A stretch of 64,000 bases of DNA from Zygnema cylindricum (Eukaryota; Streptophyta; Zygnematophyceae; Zygnematales; Zygnemataceae): positions 27,540 to 91,539 of the forward strand of contig JBBHKE010001012.1 of assembly GCA_037447655.1 (NCBI GenBank). Reading direction: 5' to 3'. The notes beneath the pieces are model-generated. The model saw nothing but the letters and a program-made list of their open reading frames with translations. It was not told the origin of the DNA and ran no database searches. Position numbers and translations under genes: made by a program. Numbering within the stretch: position 1 is the first letter of the stretch; each line of letters opens with the position of its first letter. Shown piece after piece: positions 1 to 11,887 of this stretch.

Positions 1-259
1 AATGACAATGGAGACTTTCCCTTCAACTATAACCTTAAGATCCACTGATCCTACAATGTTTGTAGTCACAACTCTAGAATCCCCATATTCTATTTCAATA
101 GTGGGGATCTTCCTCAACTTTGTAAACCACCTTTTGTCTTTGCACATATGCATAGATACTCACGAATCGATGATCCACCCTTCCTCCGAGGGTTCTTTTA
201 TACCTCCAAATGCACATTTTTGCTTTCTTAACATTTCCACTTCATTTTTTTTTTTTTTT
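1..259 (-). pseudogene. Copia gag-protease fragment, cut by assembly gap
   Basis: Read on the minus strand, this stretch encodes the end of Gag and the start of protease of a Ty1/Copia polyprotein. It has the K-C-A-F-G-G block that also precedes protease in the other elements here, then G-W-I-I-D-S at the protease active site, followed by a stop. A reading frame resembling protease continues toward position 1. The D-S-G triad is broken because the Gly position is lost after a stop. The 5' part lies in the gap and the 3' part lies beyond the window. It belongs to the same lineage as elements A, G and H. A T-run abuts the gap. Confidence 0.75.
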
Positions 260-1050
260 NNNNNNNNNNNNNNNNNNNNNNNNNNNNNNNNNNNNNNNNN
301 NNNNNNNNNNNNNNNNNNNNNNNNNNNNNNNNNNNNNNNNNNNNNNNNNNNNNNNNNNNNNNNNNNNNNNNNNNNNNNNNNNNNNNNNNNNNNNNNNNNN
401 NNNNNNNNNNNNNNNNNNNNNNNNNNNNNNNNNNNNNNNNNNNNNNNNNNNNNNNNNNNNNNNNNNNNNNNNNNNNNNNNNNNNNNNNNNNNNNNNNNNN
501 NNNNNNNNNNNNNNNNNNNNNNNNNNNNNNNNNNNNNNNNNNNNNNNNNNNNNNNNNNNNNNNNNNNNNNNNNNNNNNNNNNNNNNNNNNNNNNNNNNNN
601 NNNNNNNNNNNNNNNNNNNNNNNNNNNNNNNNNNNNNNNNNNNNNNNNNNNNNNNNNNNNNNNNNNNNNNNNNNNNNNNNNNNNNNNNNNNNNNNNNNNN
701 NNNNNNNNNNNNNNNNNNNNNNNNNNNNNNNNNNNNNNNNNNNNNNNNNNNNNNNNNNNNNNNNNNNNNNNNNNNNNNNNNNNNNNNNNNNNNNNNNNNN
801 NNNNNNNNNNNNNNNNNNNNNNNNNNNNNNNNNNNNNNNNNNNNNNNNNNNNNNNNNNNNNNNNNNNNNNNNNNNNNNNNNNNNNNNNNNNNNNNNNNNN
901 NNNNNNNNNNNNNNNNNNNNNNNNNNNNNNNNNNNNNNNNNNNNNNNNNNNNNNNNNNNNNNNNNNNNNNNNNNNNNNNNNNNNNNNNNNNNNNNNNNNN
1001 NNNNNNNNNNNNNNNNNNNNNNNNNNNNNNNNNNNNNNNNNNNNNNNNNN
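260..1050. other. Assembly gap (791 N)
   Basis: A run of undetermined bases that follows a poly-T tract. Open frames across it are artefacts. It probably hides the gag part of the flanking minus-strand Copia fragment. Confidence 0.99.
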
Positions 1051-2402
1051 ACATTGCAAATAGTATTCGATTGTCTTTTATATAAAGAAACTTCTCTCTC
1101 GTTAGAGACTTAACTAAAATAGAGACAAGATATAAATTACCTTTTTCAAGAACGCTTGATATAAAACGTTTTTACTTATTGCCAACAATCTTATAGTACA
1201 ATTGTAAATGTTATCTACGATAAGTTTATTGTCACGCAAAAAATTTATGTGACATCAATTGTTGTTCGCATGTAAGTAAAATTTCAATACTTGTTAGTTG
1301 TTGAAGATAACGAGACCATTAATCGATATCAAACGTGAAAAACACAAAGTAATCGTAAATATTGTTAAAGTTCAATGTAATTTACAAGTTTCATTGGACT
1401 TTTAACCACCACAATTATTTGTCTCTTTGAATACTATCAAGGAAGTACTCTCGCATATGAAATATATTTTCTGTTAGCTTATGATAAACGTTACAAAGTG
1501 GATAAACAATTTGGCGTGAGAACCACAAAACTAACGGTCCTCCCACCACCTATGGAGGAAAATCAATAAACTCGAGGACTTCGATTAGTCTTAGAATTGG
1601 GGCGAGGAGGTTATATGTGAGAAAAACTCGCGTTTGACAATGTAGCCCCCATCAACGTCAACGATAACAATTGTATCTCACACCAAACAATACCCGACAA
1701 TTTTTTCCCCACTATTTTAACAACGGAAAAAAATACTTCTCTTCACCATCAAAAGGTTGGTTGCAAATATAGCGCACCCCCTTAAAAGCGTGGGTGAGGC
1801 AAACCCAAACGTAAATTTATAGCATATGAAATTTGAAAGTCGATGGGGCTTGTAGCCACGAACCACCCTCAAGCCCATAACACGAACATAAAAGAGCGCG
1901 CGATTGAGAAAAAGGTACCGCCTCTTACAAGTTAAACAAAAAAATAACAAGTGTTTGCTTAGATTTGCGTTGCTATAGTTGACAAGTAGTGCCAACAATG
2001 TGAGGATAAAAGGTTATAACTTGATTTCGTACTTCTAGGGGAAGTAGTGCACAGTTGAGAGGAGGGCTTGTTGAATAAGAAACCTTTCTCCACCTTAAGG
2101 ACACCTTGAGCTAAAATAGAGACATCATCAACAATAACATGAGATGTAATGGTAGGCCCCACGAAACGCCGAATGTCTTAATATGTCGCTAACATAATGT
2201 GAGTGACACGAATAAAACCCAAACCACCATACAATATCATGTTAGCTTGTTGACGAGCGAAGAGCCAGTCCGTTTCATCAAATATCCCATGGCAAACGAA
2301 GTGGTGGAGCACAATTTGAAGATTTTTGTCAAAATCTTTAATAGATGACGAAAATTAAGTCGTTGACGGCAAATTCACACAAGATATAGAGGGCTCAAAG
2401 CA
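1051..2402. other. Gene-free host sequence left of element G
   Basis: No gene can be supported. Two short minus-strand open frames (1717-1998 and 1959-2162) sit next to each other in different frames. They look like a decayed coding region, but I recognise no family. The sequence continues at 12893 on the far side of element G. Confidence 0.5.
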
Positions 2403-2407
2403 AAAGA

Positions 2408-3333
2408 TGTTGAAAAATGTATTTTCTATTTTTTGTCTTTTATTAGTCTGTCTATGAAGGTTTTTAAGTCCTCCTCAAATTTGTCATGGTCACTGAGTAC
2501 TCAAAGAGAGCCATGGCTGCCTTAAGCAACAAGGAAGATAGACTAAAGGAGTAGGAGGCAAAGGTCTATTCAAAAGTTAAACGACGAGACTACGATTTGA
2601 TCGTATGACCTGCGGGTCGATAAGCGTACGGCGTAACCTTGCGCCTTATCTGTTAAGTCCTAATGAAACATTGTATGTACTGGATGTGTTTTGTACTTAA
2701 ATATTTAACCAATCTACATACTCCATTTCGCAGATTACGAAACAAACAACGTTGAATTTAAACGGACGCGATTAATTGCCGATTTTCCAATCGACAACTC
2801 ACAGTGGAGTCGAAGCACCGGAGTGGTCATTTGGCAGTTTGTGAGCCAATGTCGGCGGATGACATGTGGGAAAGCCACAAGTGGACAGCGGATATTACAG
2901 GAAGAGCGACCATGGCTCAGTAATTAACATATGTTAGCGGGACAACCATGTTGTACTATGGTCGTACAAGAAGTACCCCGGCAGCTGTACTTCTTGTACT
3001 TTTTGTATTGTGATTGGTTGAGTACACTAGTACTAAGGGGTTTGGAGAGGGATGTAGGACTTAGACATTTTTTATGAACCTCTGTCTTTGAGAGACCTTC
3101 TGTATTTATATGCCATCTTTGGCCGGCCATAACATAATGCTCAGGGGAGCAATTTCAGTGATTCTTTTTCAATCGAGTCAGGGGAGTCACACCTTCACAA
3201 AGGTTAAGGTGGTCAGAATATTTGCTTGCCTGAGTGGCACTTATTCAGTGTGAAAGTCAAAAAAGCAAATATTATCCTAAAGGCTTCATATAAGTTGGAC
3301 ATTTTGTGGGCCAATGGAGGTCACACAATTAAA
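2408..3333 (+). repeat. 5' LTR of element G
   Basis: 926 bp, starting TGTTGAAAAATG. It aligns along its length with the 3' LTR at 11888-12887. It contains the antisense tRNA-like block (about 2595-2662), a U3 inverted repeat around 2943-2975, a TATTTATA element near 3103, and the conserved small hairpin near 3176-3190. The gag ATG (3314) lies inside this LTR, 20 nt before its end. Confidence 0.88.
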
Positions 3334-3348
3334 GGTTATGGGCCACCC
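3334..3348 (+). promoter_or_regulatory. Primer-binding site of G (half-tRNA-iMet type)
   Basis: GGTTATGGGCCACCC directly follows the LTR. It is complementary, apart from one missing C, to the anticodon-stem segment GGTGGGCCCATAACC of initiator tRNA-Met, not to the tRNA 3' end that most plant Copia elements use. It is read in frame as part of Gag. The missing C shifts the gag frame. Confidence 0.75.
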
Positions 3349-3636
3349 TTTAGGGTGCCCATTTTCAATGGAACGGTGTTAATATACTGAGAACCATGAT
3401 AAGGGGTGCATTGTTTGAAAAACGGCTATGGGGCATTTTGAGTGGTCGTGTGCGGCGGCCAACTGCAAAATTGGGAGCTCCAACTAGGTTTGGGGATTCT
3501 AGATTCACAAGAGGATCTGCGGAGGCAGATGTGGTAGAAGATGATGGAGAAAACATCGTGTTAGACAAAAAGAAGGAGAAACTCACACCGATAGCTGTTA
3601 GATCAATTCCAGTAGTGGATGTTCAGAAAACAGAGA

Positions 3637-3708
3637 CAAATGCTATTGAAATTTGTGATTTCAACAACACAGGCAAATGCTATTGAAATTTGTGATTTCA
3701 ACAACACG
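3637..3708 (+). repeat. 36-bp direct duplication in G gag
   Basis: Two adjacent copies of a unit starting AAATGCTATTGAAATTTG and ending in AACAACAC. It falls in the capsid-coding part of G and preserves the frame locally. Confidence 0.85.
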
Positions 3709-6674
3709 CTGGCAACTCATTTTTTTCTCGGGCATCTCACTCAAGCATTTGCTACACCTCACCTTCATGTGACAAGGTGGCCGAGTTATGGGAGGTTGTT
3801 GTCAACATTTACAAGAGTGGTACGATTCAGCAGCAAAGCTGGCAGATCAGAAGGTACAAGCATATGTTTATAAAAGAGAGAAGATGTTAGACTTTTGTAA
3901 TGACTTGGCCGGGTTATTTATAGAGTTGGAGAGTGCAGGAAAAAGGGAGACCGAGAAAGAGTAGGTGTATACTTTGTTAATGAAACTTCCAAATGATTAT
4001 GAAAATATTTTTAACACGGTTCAAGATTTGTCAAATCATCGATGGATCTGGAACTCCGTTGTCAAGATGATTTTGTTTCGGGAAAGTACAATTGAGATTC
4101 AGAGAAGAGGGAAGAGTGTTCAAGCATTGGCTGTTGGAACTAACTAGGGGGATAAGGATTCCAAAAAACCTTATGGTAACTTTGGTAAAGGAGGAAGAAG
4201 AAACGAATTAGATGAATGTGGATCAAGGCCTCCGAAAAGGCTCTGTCACTTTCGTAATAAGCCAGGTCATTACTTGGCGGAGTGTACTAAACTGACGGAG
4301 TTGAGATTTAAGGAGGGGCAGATCGGTAAATCAGCCGCAGGAAAGAAAAAGGCATTTGTGGCAACACAATTGATAGGAGAGGACTCCGATGAGGACGATA
4401 GAGGACTCCTCTTCAACGAGGAGCTGGAGGTGAAAGGTGAGCCGGAGATTCTAAGAAGGCAGAAGTGTGCTTGTGGTGGAGTAAAAGAAGCTCTTAAAGA
4501 AGGATGGATTATTAATTCAGGTGCCTCTATTCATATGTGTAGAGAAAAACAATTGTTTACCAAAATGAGAAAGATCTCTACTGTAGAGATAGAGTATGGG
4601 GATAGGAGAATAATAACCACTAGTTTAGTGGGATCTTTGGATCTGAAGTCTTAGTTGATGGTAAGACATCCATCATCACTTTCTCTGATGTTATTTTTAT
4701 TCCAGAGTTGAAAAAAAATCTTATCTCTACGTGAGTCTTAGATGATAAGGGTTTTGAGACTAGTACTAAGAAATGAGTCTTTGTTGCTAGCTATATGAAT
4801 GAACTGTATTTCAGAGCTGAAAAGGGTAGCCAAGAAATGTTTAGGCTGAATTTCAATAATGGAAAGATGAGAGTTTACTATGCTGGTGTAAGTGATTTGA
4901 TGATGTGGCGTAAAAGATTGGGACATGTGCATCTAGATAGATTGAAAGAAATGAAGAAAATGGGAGTAGTTGGGGGAATACATTTTGGAGATAACGAGAC
5001 CTTGGATGACTGTAGTGGATGTGCCCACAGATTGCCTTTCCCAAAAACCACAACATATAAAGGTGAAAAGGTCTGAGATCTAGTTCATACTGACATATGG
5101 GGATTGGCCAAAGTGCCATCAATTGGAGGGAAAAGATTTCTGCTTACTATCACTGATGATTAGTCTGGATACTCTAGAGCGTATTTCTTCAAAAACAAAT
5201 TTGTGGCTTCGGCCTATTTTAAAGAATATAATGCATGGAGTGAGAAGCTTCATGAGACACTTTTGAAGAGAGTGAGGAGTGATAATGGGCGGGATTACAC
5301 CTCTAATGAGTTTGAGGATTTTTTAAAAGAGGAAGGGGTTCAACACCAAAAGACAGTTCCAAAAAACCTAGAACAAAACGGTGTAGCCAAGAGAATAAAT
5401 CAGACATTAAGTGATAGTGCCCGTAGTATGTTATCGGATAAAAAGATAAGAAAAAGCCTTTAGACTCAAGCTATAAATTGTGCTAACTATCTCAAAAATA
5501 GAGTCTTTACCTCGGCAGTAAAAGGACAAACACCTTATGAAAGATGGACCGGGAGAAAACCTAATATTTCACACTTAAAGGTTTTCGGAAGTCAAATGTT
5601 TAGTCTAAATACAGTAAAATCTGATTGGAAGTTAGATGCAAGGGGAAAGTCGGGAAACCTACTTGGATATGATCAAAATGCAAATGGATATAGAGTTTAT
5701 GATCTAGGAAGAGAAGATATCATTCTAGAAAAACACTTGGAAGTCATAGATGAATGAAAGTCCATAGATCCCTTTAAATACACTAAACCGGTTAGAATTA
5801 GAATTGAATCCGTAAATGAGTAAAATTCAGATTCTTCTAACCAAACTTCGATTCAGCTTGCCCTTGCAGTGGAAGAGAAAAATTTGACCGAGAGTGACCA
5901 TTTTTTGGAGTCATATCTTCCAGTCTAAACCGAGGAAGAGAACGAGGAAATACCGGAAATGGATGATGAACGTCCGGATATGGACTCCACGGATAGGGGA
6001 GAAGATGAAGTCATTTGGAGAAATCCAAAATTACCCTCCATTCCAGCATCAGATTTTGAAAGAGGAGGGAGAAGCAGCAAGAAAATTCAAGAGAAACAAG
6101 GGAACAACAAGGTAACTAAGCTGTCACATTTGAGCGGACCTTAGAGTTACTCGGAAGCAATTAATAGTCCAAAACGTAGTAGATGGATGACAACCATTAA
6201 TAATGAGATGGTATCCATTATGGAAGCAAACACATGGGAGCTGGTGAATTGTCCTCAGGACATAAAGTCGATAGGATGCTAGTGGGTATTTGCATTGAAA
6301 CTCAATCTAGATAACACTATCACGCGATAGAAGGCCAGATTAGTGGCAAAGGGGTTCACTTAGAAGGATGGAATTGATTATGAGGAAACCTTTGCTCCGG
6401 TTGTTAGATTTTCCCTCCATCCGGATTATACTTAGACTAGCGGCTGCGGAAGACATGGAAGTGCACCAAATGGACACCAAAATTGCTTTCTTACACGGAG
6501 ATTAAGAAGAAGAGATCTGCATGCGACAACCGAAAGGATTTGTGAAAAAAAGAAAAGAAAGTAAGGTGTGCAGATTGATAAACTCTCTTTATCGACTAAA
6601 GCAGGCTCCACGCCAATATAACAAGAAGCTCTACTAGTTTTTGACAAGTTTATGATATATCCAAATCAGTTTGC

Positions 6675-7858
6675 TAAAACTCTGTGTGCTCCATTGCCCA
6701 CAAAAATCGCAGATTCAAAAGAAACGAATCTAGATAGTGCCGACTCCAAGTTGATATAAACCCAAATGACTGACCCCTTGAAAATCAAAAATCCATTATA
6801 GCTTCACCCCTGTGAAATAAGAATTTCTGTATGCTAAGTTCCACCACAGAATGCAAAGTTAGAATATGAATTTTGGACACATTCACCCACTTTGACTTTC
6901 CCTTAGAAATGCAGCCACCCTGGCAAGCAAAAACTCTCACCAAGTATACCCGTGTGTAGCGTGCACTCCTTTGAGTCCGCAGCAAAAAGAATCATTGAAA
7001 ATGGTCAAGTAAATTGATAGTTATGAATTGTCAAAGATGACCTTTTGTACAAGAGCTCCCTCGGAGAGAGGCTGCTACCTACTAAATTTTCTAAGTCCTA
7101 TTCCCTCTCTAAAACTCTATCTATTGACGTACGGCACCTATCAAATTATTGTGTCGTACATAAAGGTACAGGTTCTGATGTACTTTGTGTATGGCCATCG
7201 TACAACATGGCCAAAATGTCGACACGTGTCAAATCAGGATTTGTTCCCGTAATCTCCGGAGTTGCCGCAATCCAATGTTGTCGCGCCATGTGTCACTCGA
7301 GGTGGCAATGACCGTAAAACGCCAAAATTACCTATTTCGCGATCGCGGCGCCTATCGCGGCCGTCCGATCAAAACCGACTTTAATTCTAACCGTTGAAAA
7401 TGGGTGCGCGGTATTTGTTTCGCGGTCGAAACAAATGCGCGGTATCTTTTTCGTAATGCACATAAGACCGTACTATATTTGAACTGTTTCTATGCACTTG
7501 GAATCAATTCGTCTAGTTAAATGAATTGATCTACTTGATAACATTTATATGTTTATCAAACCTAACAGTACATAGCAATCGTCCTAGACTAATTGGGTAA
7601 AGCTACCGGTTAACGGCTACCTTGACGGACGGCAGGATCCAGGTTCAAATCCTGGGTTCGTCAACTGTCTTTTTGGTAAATCTACCCACTCTATTCCATG
7701 TCTTCTCTAGAGGACCTTGGTAGCCATGGCTTTATATCTCTTGTCCAGCTTTCAGTGACTACAACAAGTGTGGGGGATGGGAGAGGGGAGTAAGAGGCAG
7801 ACTGCCTCTGCTTTTTTCCTATCCTAATACAGACCTAGAAAATACTCAAATATCAACA
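6675..7858 (-). repeat. 3' LTR of element F (left)
   Basis: 1184 bp. On the plus strand it runs from TAAAACTCTGTGTG to ...ATATCAACA, and it is nearly collinear with 9656-10838. It contains the tRNA-like block (7580-7665) on the plus strand, hence antisense to F. The adjoining PPT on the minus strand is AAAATAAGGGGAG. Confidence 0.9.
7580..7665 (+). repeat. tRNA-like block in F 3' LTR (antisense to element)
   Basis: An A-box-like AATTGGGTAAAGC near 7590 and a B-box-like GGTTCAAATCC near 7643 sit about 50 bp apart. The 3' part folds as TGACGGAC...GTTCGTCA around a CCAGG/CCTGG T-arm-like stem. It is not a clean tRNA gene: there is no full acceptor stem with the 5' end and no clear anticodon arm. 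Comparable blocks occur at 10560-10646, 39765-39825, 42862-42930, 43662-43740, 49258-49335, 50690-50757 and 62105-62190, and in both G LTRs. Confidence 0.6.
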
Positions 7859-7868
7859 CTCCCCTTAT

Positions 7869-9676
7869 TTTCTAGTCTATTTTCCTTTCAACTCCCACAA
7901 AAAAATAAACAAATACCCCCTCCTCGTTTTCTTTTTCTTTTTCCTTTTTCTTTTTACTTAAGGAAATACTCTCGTATTTAACACAGTGCTTTAGATTAAC
8001 CGAAATAATAATTGCATCACACATTTTATTTTTCATCCCACTTTTAATGAATCCCAACAAAGATTTTATCCACCTCATCACTTTTCCATCCACACACAAC
8101 CCGATTTCCCTCTTGCAATCCAAACAGCCAGCCCCATCTTCAATCTGCAACATACACCCAGATGCTAACCCTTTTACAGGCACACCTTCATAAATACCAT
8201 CACTTCCTTTAGTGATGTCAAACCCATTACCCCCAAAAAATTAACTTTCCTCACTCTCTCCCATGGATTTCTTTCCACTCCACTTTCTAAATTTATTCCC
8301 AATAAATATTTCTCCTCCCTTATACCTTTCATTAAATATTCCTCTTCTCCCCTATCCTTTAGAACCCCTTCTAGTTTCACTTCTCCCCTTTCCTCGGAAT
8401 CTGTTGAAGTCTCCCTTTCCGACCTGTTTTCTTTTCCAAAATATCTATGAAACTGTCCTCAATATTTTGAACTCCCTCAAGTATCTCCTCTCTCTTTACT
8501 TCCCTTATACCTCCAAAAGCACACTGTTGCTTACGTTGAATTTCTGTGTGCTTTTCTCTCTTCCCCATATTACCAATGCGGAGAAGCTCCAACATATCTT
8601 CATCCTCTTTCTCCTCTTCCTCTTCTTCCTCCTCATCGACATTCCAACTTCTAAGTTCTTCCAAACAAGGGCATTCCTCTATATAATGACCCGGTTCCCT
8701 ACAAAAAAGCAAACCCCTTTTTCAAACCTCTCGTTTCTTTTCCTCTCCCTCTCTTTATGTCAAAGTTCCGATAAGGTTTACCTTTGTCTTTCTTCCTCTC
8801 ATCAGGCTTCCGCTCGTCACCGCCGTTCCTCTCATCACGCTTCCACCAATCACCACCAACTGTAAATGCATTCACGAGTCACTTCCCCTACGAAGCTCCA
8901 AAGTGCTTTCCCTCACAAGAATTATCCCCATGGTAAAGCTCCAAGTCCACGAGGAGCCATCCATTGCCTGCATACGACAAATGATGTTTTCGTACTCATC
9001 TGGGAGTTTCATGAGTAGTGTATTAATCTTCCTCTCCTCATATTCTTCATATATCGCATTAGTAAGCTCAACATATAGCGCAGCAATATCATTGCAAAAC
9101 TCTATCATGCTACCGCCTTTATAAACATAGGCATCTATTTCTCGTTTTACTAATTGCTGCCTCTAAATAGTCTCACTCTTATAAATCTGAATTAATGTTT
9201 CCCAAATTTCCAAAGACTTGGTTAGATTCAAAAGAGTGATAGCTATGGACTTAGACACATTTCTAAGTATGAGATGTTTTGCTATAGTGTTTTTATTCTC
9301 CCAAATTTTATTATCATTTTCTTCAGTTTTACTTCTAACCCCTCTAAGTGGAGCTGTGGCGGAGAACCTTGCTCCCCTCACCATAGATGTCCCTTTATCC
9401 TTCTCCCCATTTCCCCCTTCCATGGCAATAATTTTCCCTTCACCTACCGTTGCATCTGAAATACGGTTGGTTTTCTGGGAAGCCTCAGATGAATCTCCAT
9501 AGTAAGCTCCTCCAAAGCCAGGTGGCAGACATCTCACTTGTCCCGAAACAATTCCCCATAAGTGCTTCTCGAAAAGCAATCCCTCCATTGTAAACTCCCG
9601 ATAACTGAAGTCTGTTCCATCGAACATAGGCACCCCTAGATGGTGGGCCCATAACTAGAAAATCTGTGTGCTCCAT
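7869..9676 (-). pseudogene. Element F gag plus pol remnant
   Basis: Reads leftwards from a start codon at 9676 inside the 5' LTR (M-E-H-T-D-F-L then V-M-G-P-P-S-R from the primer site). A one-base insertion then breaks the frame. Capsid spans about 9633-8872, with the L-M-K-L-P-D-E-Y-E-N-I core near 9000. The zinc knuckle near 8700 (F-C-R-E-P-G-H-Y-I-E-E-C) is followed by an acidic run of Glu/Asp encoded by a GAG/GAA repeat, then Q-C-A-F-G-G. After that the frame jumps to decayed RNase H sequence (S-G-C-M-L-Q-I-E-D-G-A, M-R-W-I-K-S-L-L) that ends about 7960. Integrase and RT cores are absent. Confidence 0.82.
9641..9655 (-). promoter_or_regulatory. Primer-binding site of F
   Basis: The plus strand shows TGGTGGGCCCATAAC, identical to the initiator tRNA-Met anticodon-stem segment, so the element RNA carries its complement. 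It lies immediately inside the 5' LTR and codes for V-M-G-P-P in the gag frame. Confidence 0.8.
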
Positions 9677-10838
9677 TGCCCACAGACTTCGCAGATTTAA
9701 AAGAAGCTAATCTAGATAGTGCCGACTCCAAGTTGATATAAACCCAAATGACTGACCCCTTGACAATCAAAAACCCATTTGATCTTCACCCCTGTGAAAT
9801 AAGAATTTCTGTGTGCTCGGTTCCACCACAAAATGCAAGGTTAGAATATGAGTGTTGGACACATTCACCCACTTTGACTTTCCCTTAGAAATGCAGCCAC
9901 CCTGGCAGGCAAAAACTCTCACCAAGTATACCCTGTGTAGCGTGGACTCCCTTGAGTCCGCGGCAAAAAGAATCACTGAAAATGGTCAAGTAAATTGATA
10001 GTTATGAATGGTCAAAGATGAGCTTTTGTACATGAGCTCTCTCGGAGAGAAGCTGCTACCTACTAAATTTTCTAAGTCCTATTCCCTCTCTAAAACTCTA
10101 TCTATTGACGTACGGCACCTATCAAATTACTGGGTCGTACATAAAGGTACAGGTTCTGATTTATTTTGTATACGGCCATCGTACAACATGGCCAAAATGT
10201 CGACACGTGTCAAATCAAGATTTGTTCCCGTAATCTCCGGAGTTGCCGCAATCCAATGTTGTCGCGCCACGTGTCACTCGAGGTGGCAATGACCGTAAAA
10301 CGCCAAAAGTACCTATTCCGCGATCGCGGCGCCTATCGCGGTCGTCCGATCAAAACCGACTTTAATTCTAACCGTTGAAAATGGGTGCGCGGTATTTGTT
10401 TCGCGGTCGAAACAAATGTCTGTATCCTTTTCGTAATGTACATAAGACCGTACAATATTTGAACTGTTTCTATGTACTAGAAATCAATTCGTCTAGTTAA
10501 ATGAATTGATCTACTTGATAACATTTATATGTTTATCAAACCTAACAATACATAGCAATCGTCCTAGACTGATTGGGTAAAGCTACCGGTTAACGGCTAC
10601 CTTGACGGACGGCAGGATCCAGGTTCAAATCCTGGGTCCGTCAATTGTCTTTTTGGTAAATCTACCCACTCTATTCCATGCCTTCTCTAGAGGACGTAGG
10701 CAACCATGGCTCTATATCCCTTGTCCAGCCTTTAGTGACTGCCACAAGTGTGGGGGCTGGGAGAGGGGAGTTAGAGGCAGACTGCCTCTGCTCTTTTCCA
10801 ATCCTAATAGAGACCTAGAAAATACTCAAACATTAACA
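9656..10838 (-). repeat. 5' LTR of element F (right)
   Basis: 1183 bp, begins TAGAAAATCTGTGTG and ends ...CATTAACA on the plus strand. It is nearly the same length as the left LTR (1184 bp), with scattered substitutions. The gag ATG is at 9676-9674, 21 nt inside its end. Confidence 0.9.
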
Positions 10839-11840
10839 TTCGCATTATTCCATCTATCTATTTGAGAACGAGAAAGGTATAATTTTCATTTTCATATATT
10901 TTGATGATTTGCCTGTTTTGAGTAAATCAATGGAGAAAATTAATGGATTGAAAAAAGATCTAAAGAGTAGATTTGAAATGAAGGACACGGGAGAGTCATA
11001 ATACATTTTGGGAATTCAGATGGAGAGGAATAAAGAGAAGAAAACAATAAGGCTAACTCAAAATGAAGCAATCGAAAATCCGCTTACAAAACTTCAAATG
11101 GATAAAGCAAATAGTTGTACGACTCCAATGGATTTAAAAATGGGAAACGAGGGGAGTTTAGAAGGGAGAGTTGTGATCTTGGGTAATAAGTTAGGATCGG
11201 AGGAAAGCAAGTTTATGCAAAATATTCCGTACCGACAGTTTGTCGGTAATTTGATCTATTTTATGAACTGTACCTGTCTAGATATAGCAGCAGCTGTAGG
11301 AATATTAAGTACTAGTCTAAATGATCTTAGAAAGAAAGATTCAGAAGTGGCCAAGAGAGTCATGTGGTACTTGATAGGAACGAGAGATTTGTGGTTGCAT
11401 TTGGGAGGGGATAGTACAGACATCACCAGTTGGAGTGATGCTAGTTATGGGGATGCTTCAATGAGGAGGTGTAGCTATAGGTATGTTTTGTATGTTGGAA
11501 ATGGGGCTTGTTGTTGGAGCAGCAAGCAACAAAAGGTGATTGCTTAGTCCACCATGGAGGCTGAGTATATGGCATCTTGTTTGGTTGTGAAAGAATTAAT
11601 GTGGGTGAAATCATTGCTTCAAGAACTTGGGTATATGAAGAATGGAGTGCAAAAAATATTTTGTGATAATCAAGCTGCAATTGCAATTGCAGCAAACCCA
11701 AAGCATCACTTTAAAGGAAAGCATATGGATATCCCATTAAGCTTTGTCAGAGAAAAGGTTGAGAATAAAATAATTAGTTTGGAATATAGGCCATATGAGG
11801 AGATGGTAGCACATATGATGACCAAACTTGGTATTTTGTA
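10839..11840 (+). pseudogene. Element G RT-RNase H (3' part)
   Basis: Resumes the RT of G after F. The Y-V-D-D catalytic site is changed to Y-F-D-D (about 10894-10905). The region F-E-M-K-D-T-G-E-S follows at 10975. From 11008 there is a 179-codon open stretch with P-Y-R-Q-F-V-G-N-L-I-Y-F, then RNase H W-S-D-A-S-Y-G-D at 11430-11455. A TAG stop at 11545 replaces the codon before S-T-M-E-A-E-Y. The RNase H tail (F-C-D-N-Q-A-A-I-A-I, K-H-M-D-I) continues to about 11840. It is the same lineage as A and H. Confidence 0.88.
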
Positions 11841-11887
11841 GGGAGAACTGTGGACTCAATCAAAGATAGATTAGAAATTAATGGGAG

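Larger units (their letters stand above)
3314..6669 (+). pseudogene. Element G gag-protease-integrase-RT (5' part)
   Basis: A decayed Copia polyprotein. Gag capsid spans about 3396-4147, with the L-M-K-L-P-x-x-Y-E-N-I core at 3980-4010. A zinc knuckle lies near 4243-4290 (C-H-F-R-N-K-P-G-H-Y-L-A-E-C, where the second Cys is replaced by Arg). Protease at about 4500-4660 has G-W-I-I-N-S-G, so the catalytic Asp is changed to Asn. Integrase shows the R-L-G-H-V-H zinc-binding histidines at 4912-4934 and C-S-G-C at 5014, then D-N-G-R at 5281 and an E-Q-N-G-V motif at 5371. RT starts about 6170 and reaches the F insertion. In-frame stops occur throughout, including one in K-G-F-T-stop-K. A 36-bp direct duplication lies in gag at about 3637-3708. 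Confidence 0.88.
6675..10838 (-). mobile_element. Non-autonomous Copia-derived element F, nested in G
   Basis: A minus-strand LTR element inserted into the RT region of G. The TSD is tttgc (6670-6674) and ttcgc (10839-10843), differing by one base. The right (5') LTR is 9656-10838 and the left (3') LTR is 6675-7858, with about 1.8 kb between them. The internal part carries gag followed by a collapsed pol remnant. It lacks protease catalytic residues, integrase and most of RT. It shares this structure with element D at 38766, so both descend from the same internally deleted ancestor. Confidence 0.9.

Noticed and set aside
2-1085. Long open frames across the start of the window
   Set aside because: They consist mostly of undetermined bases from the assembly gap.
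7580-7665. A tRNA gene
   Set aside because: A-box and B-box resemblance is present, but I could not form a complete cloverleaf with acceptor and anticodon arms. The block recurs in all related LTRs, so it is an LTR component.
8263-8865. A 200-codon plus-strand open frame rich in Leu/Phe/Ser
   Set aside because: It is antisense to the gag remnant of element F, whose zinc knuckle and capsid motifs are clear on the minus strand.
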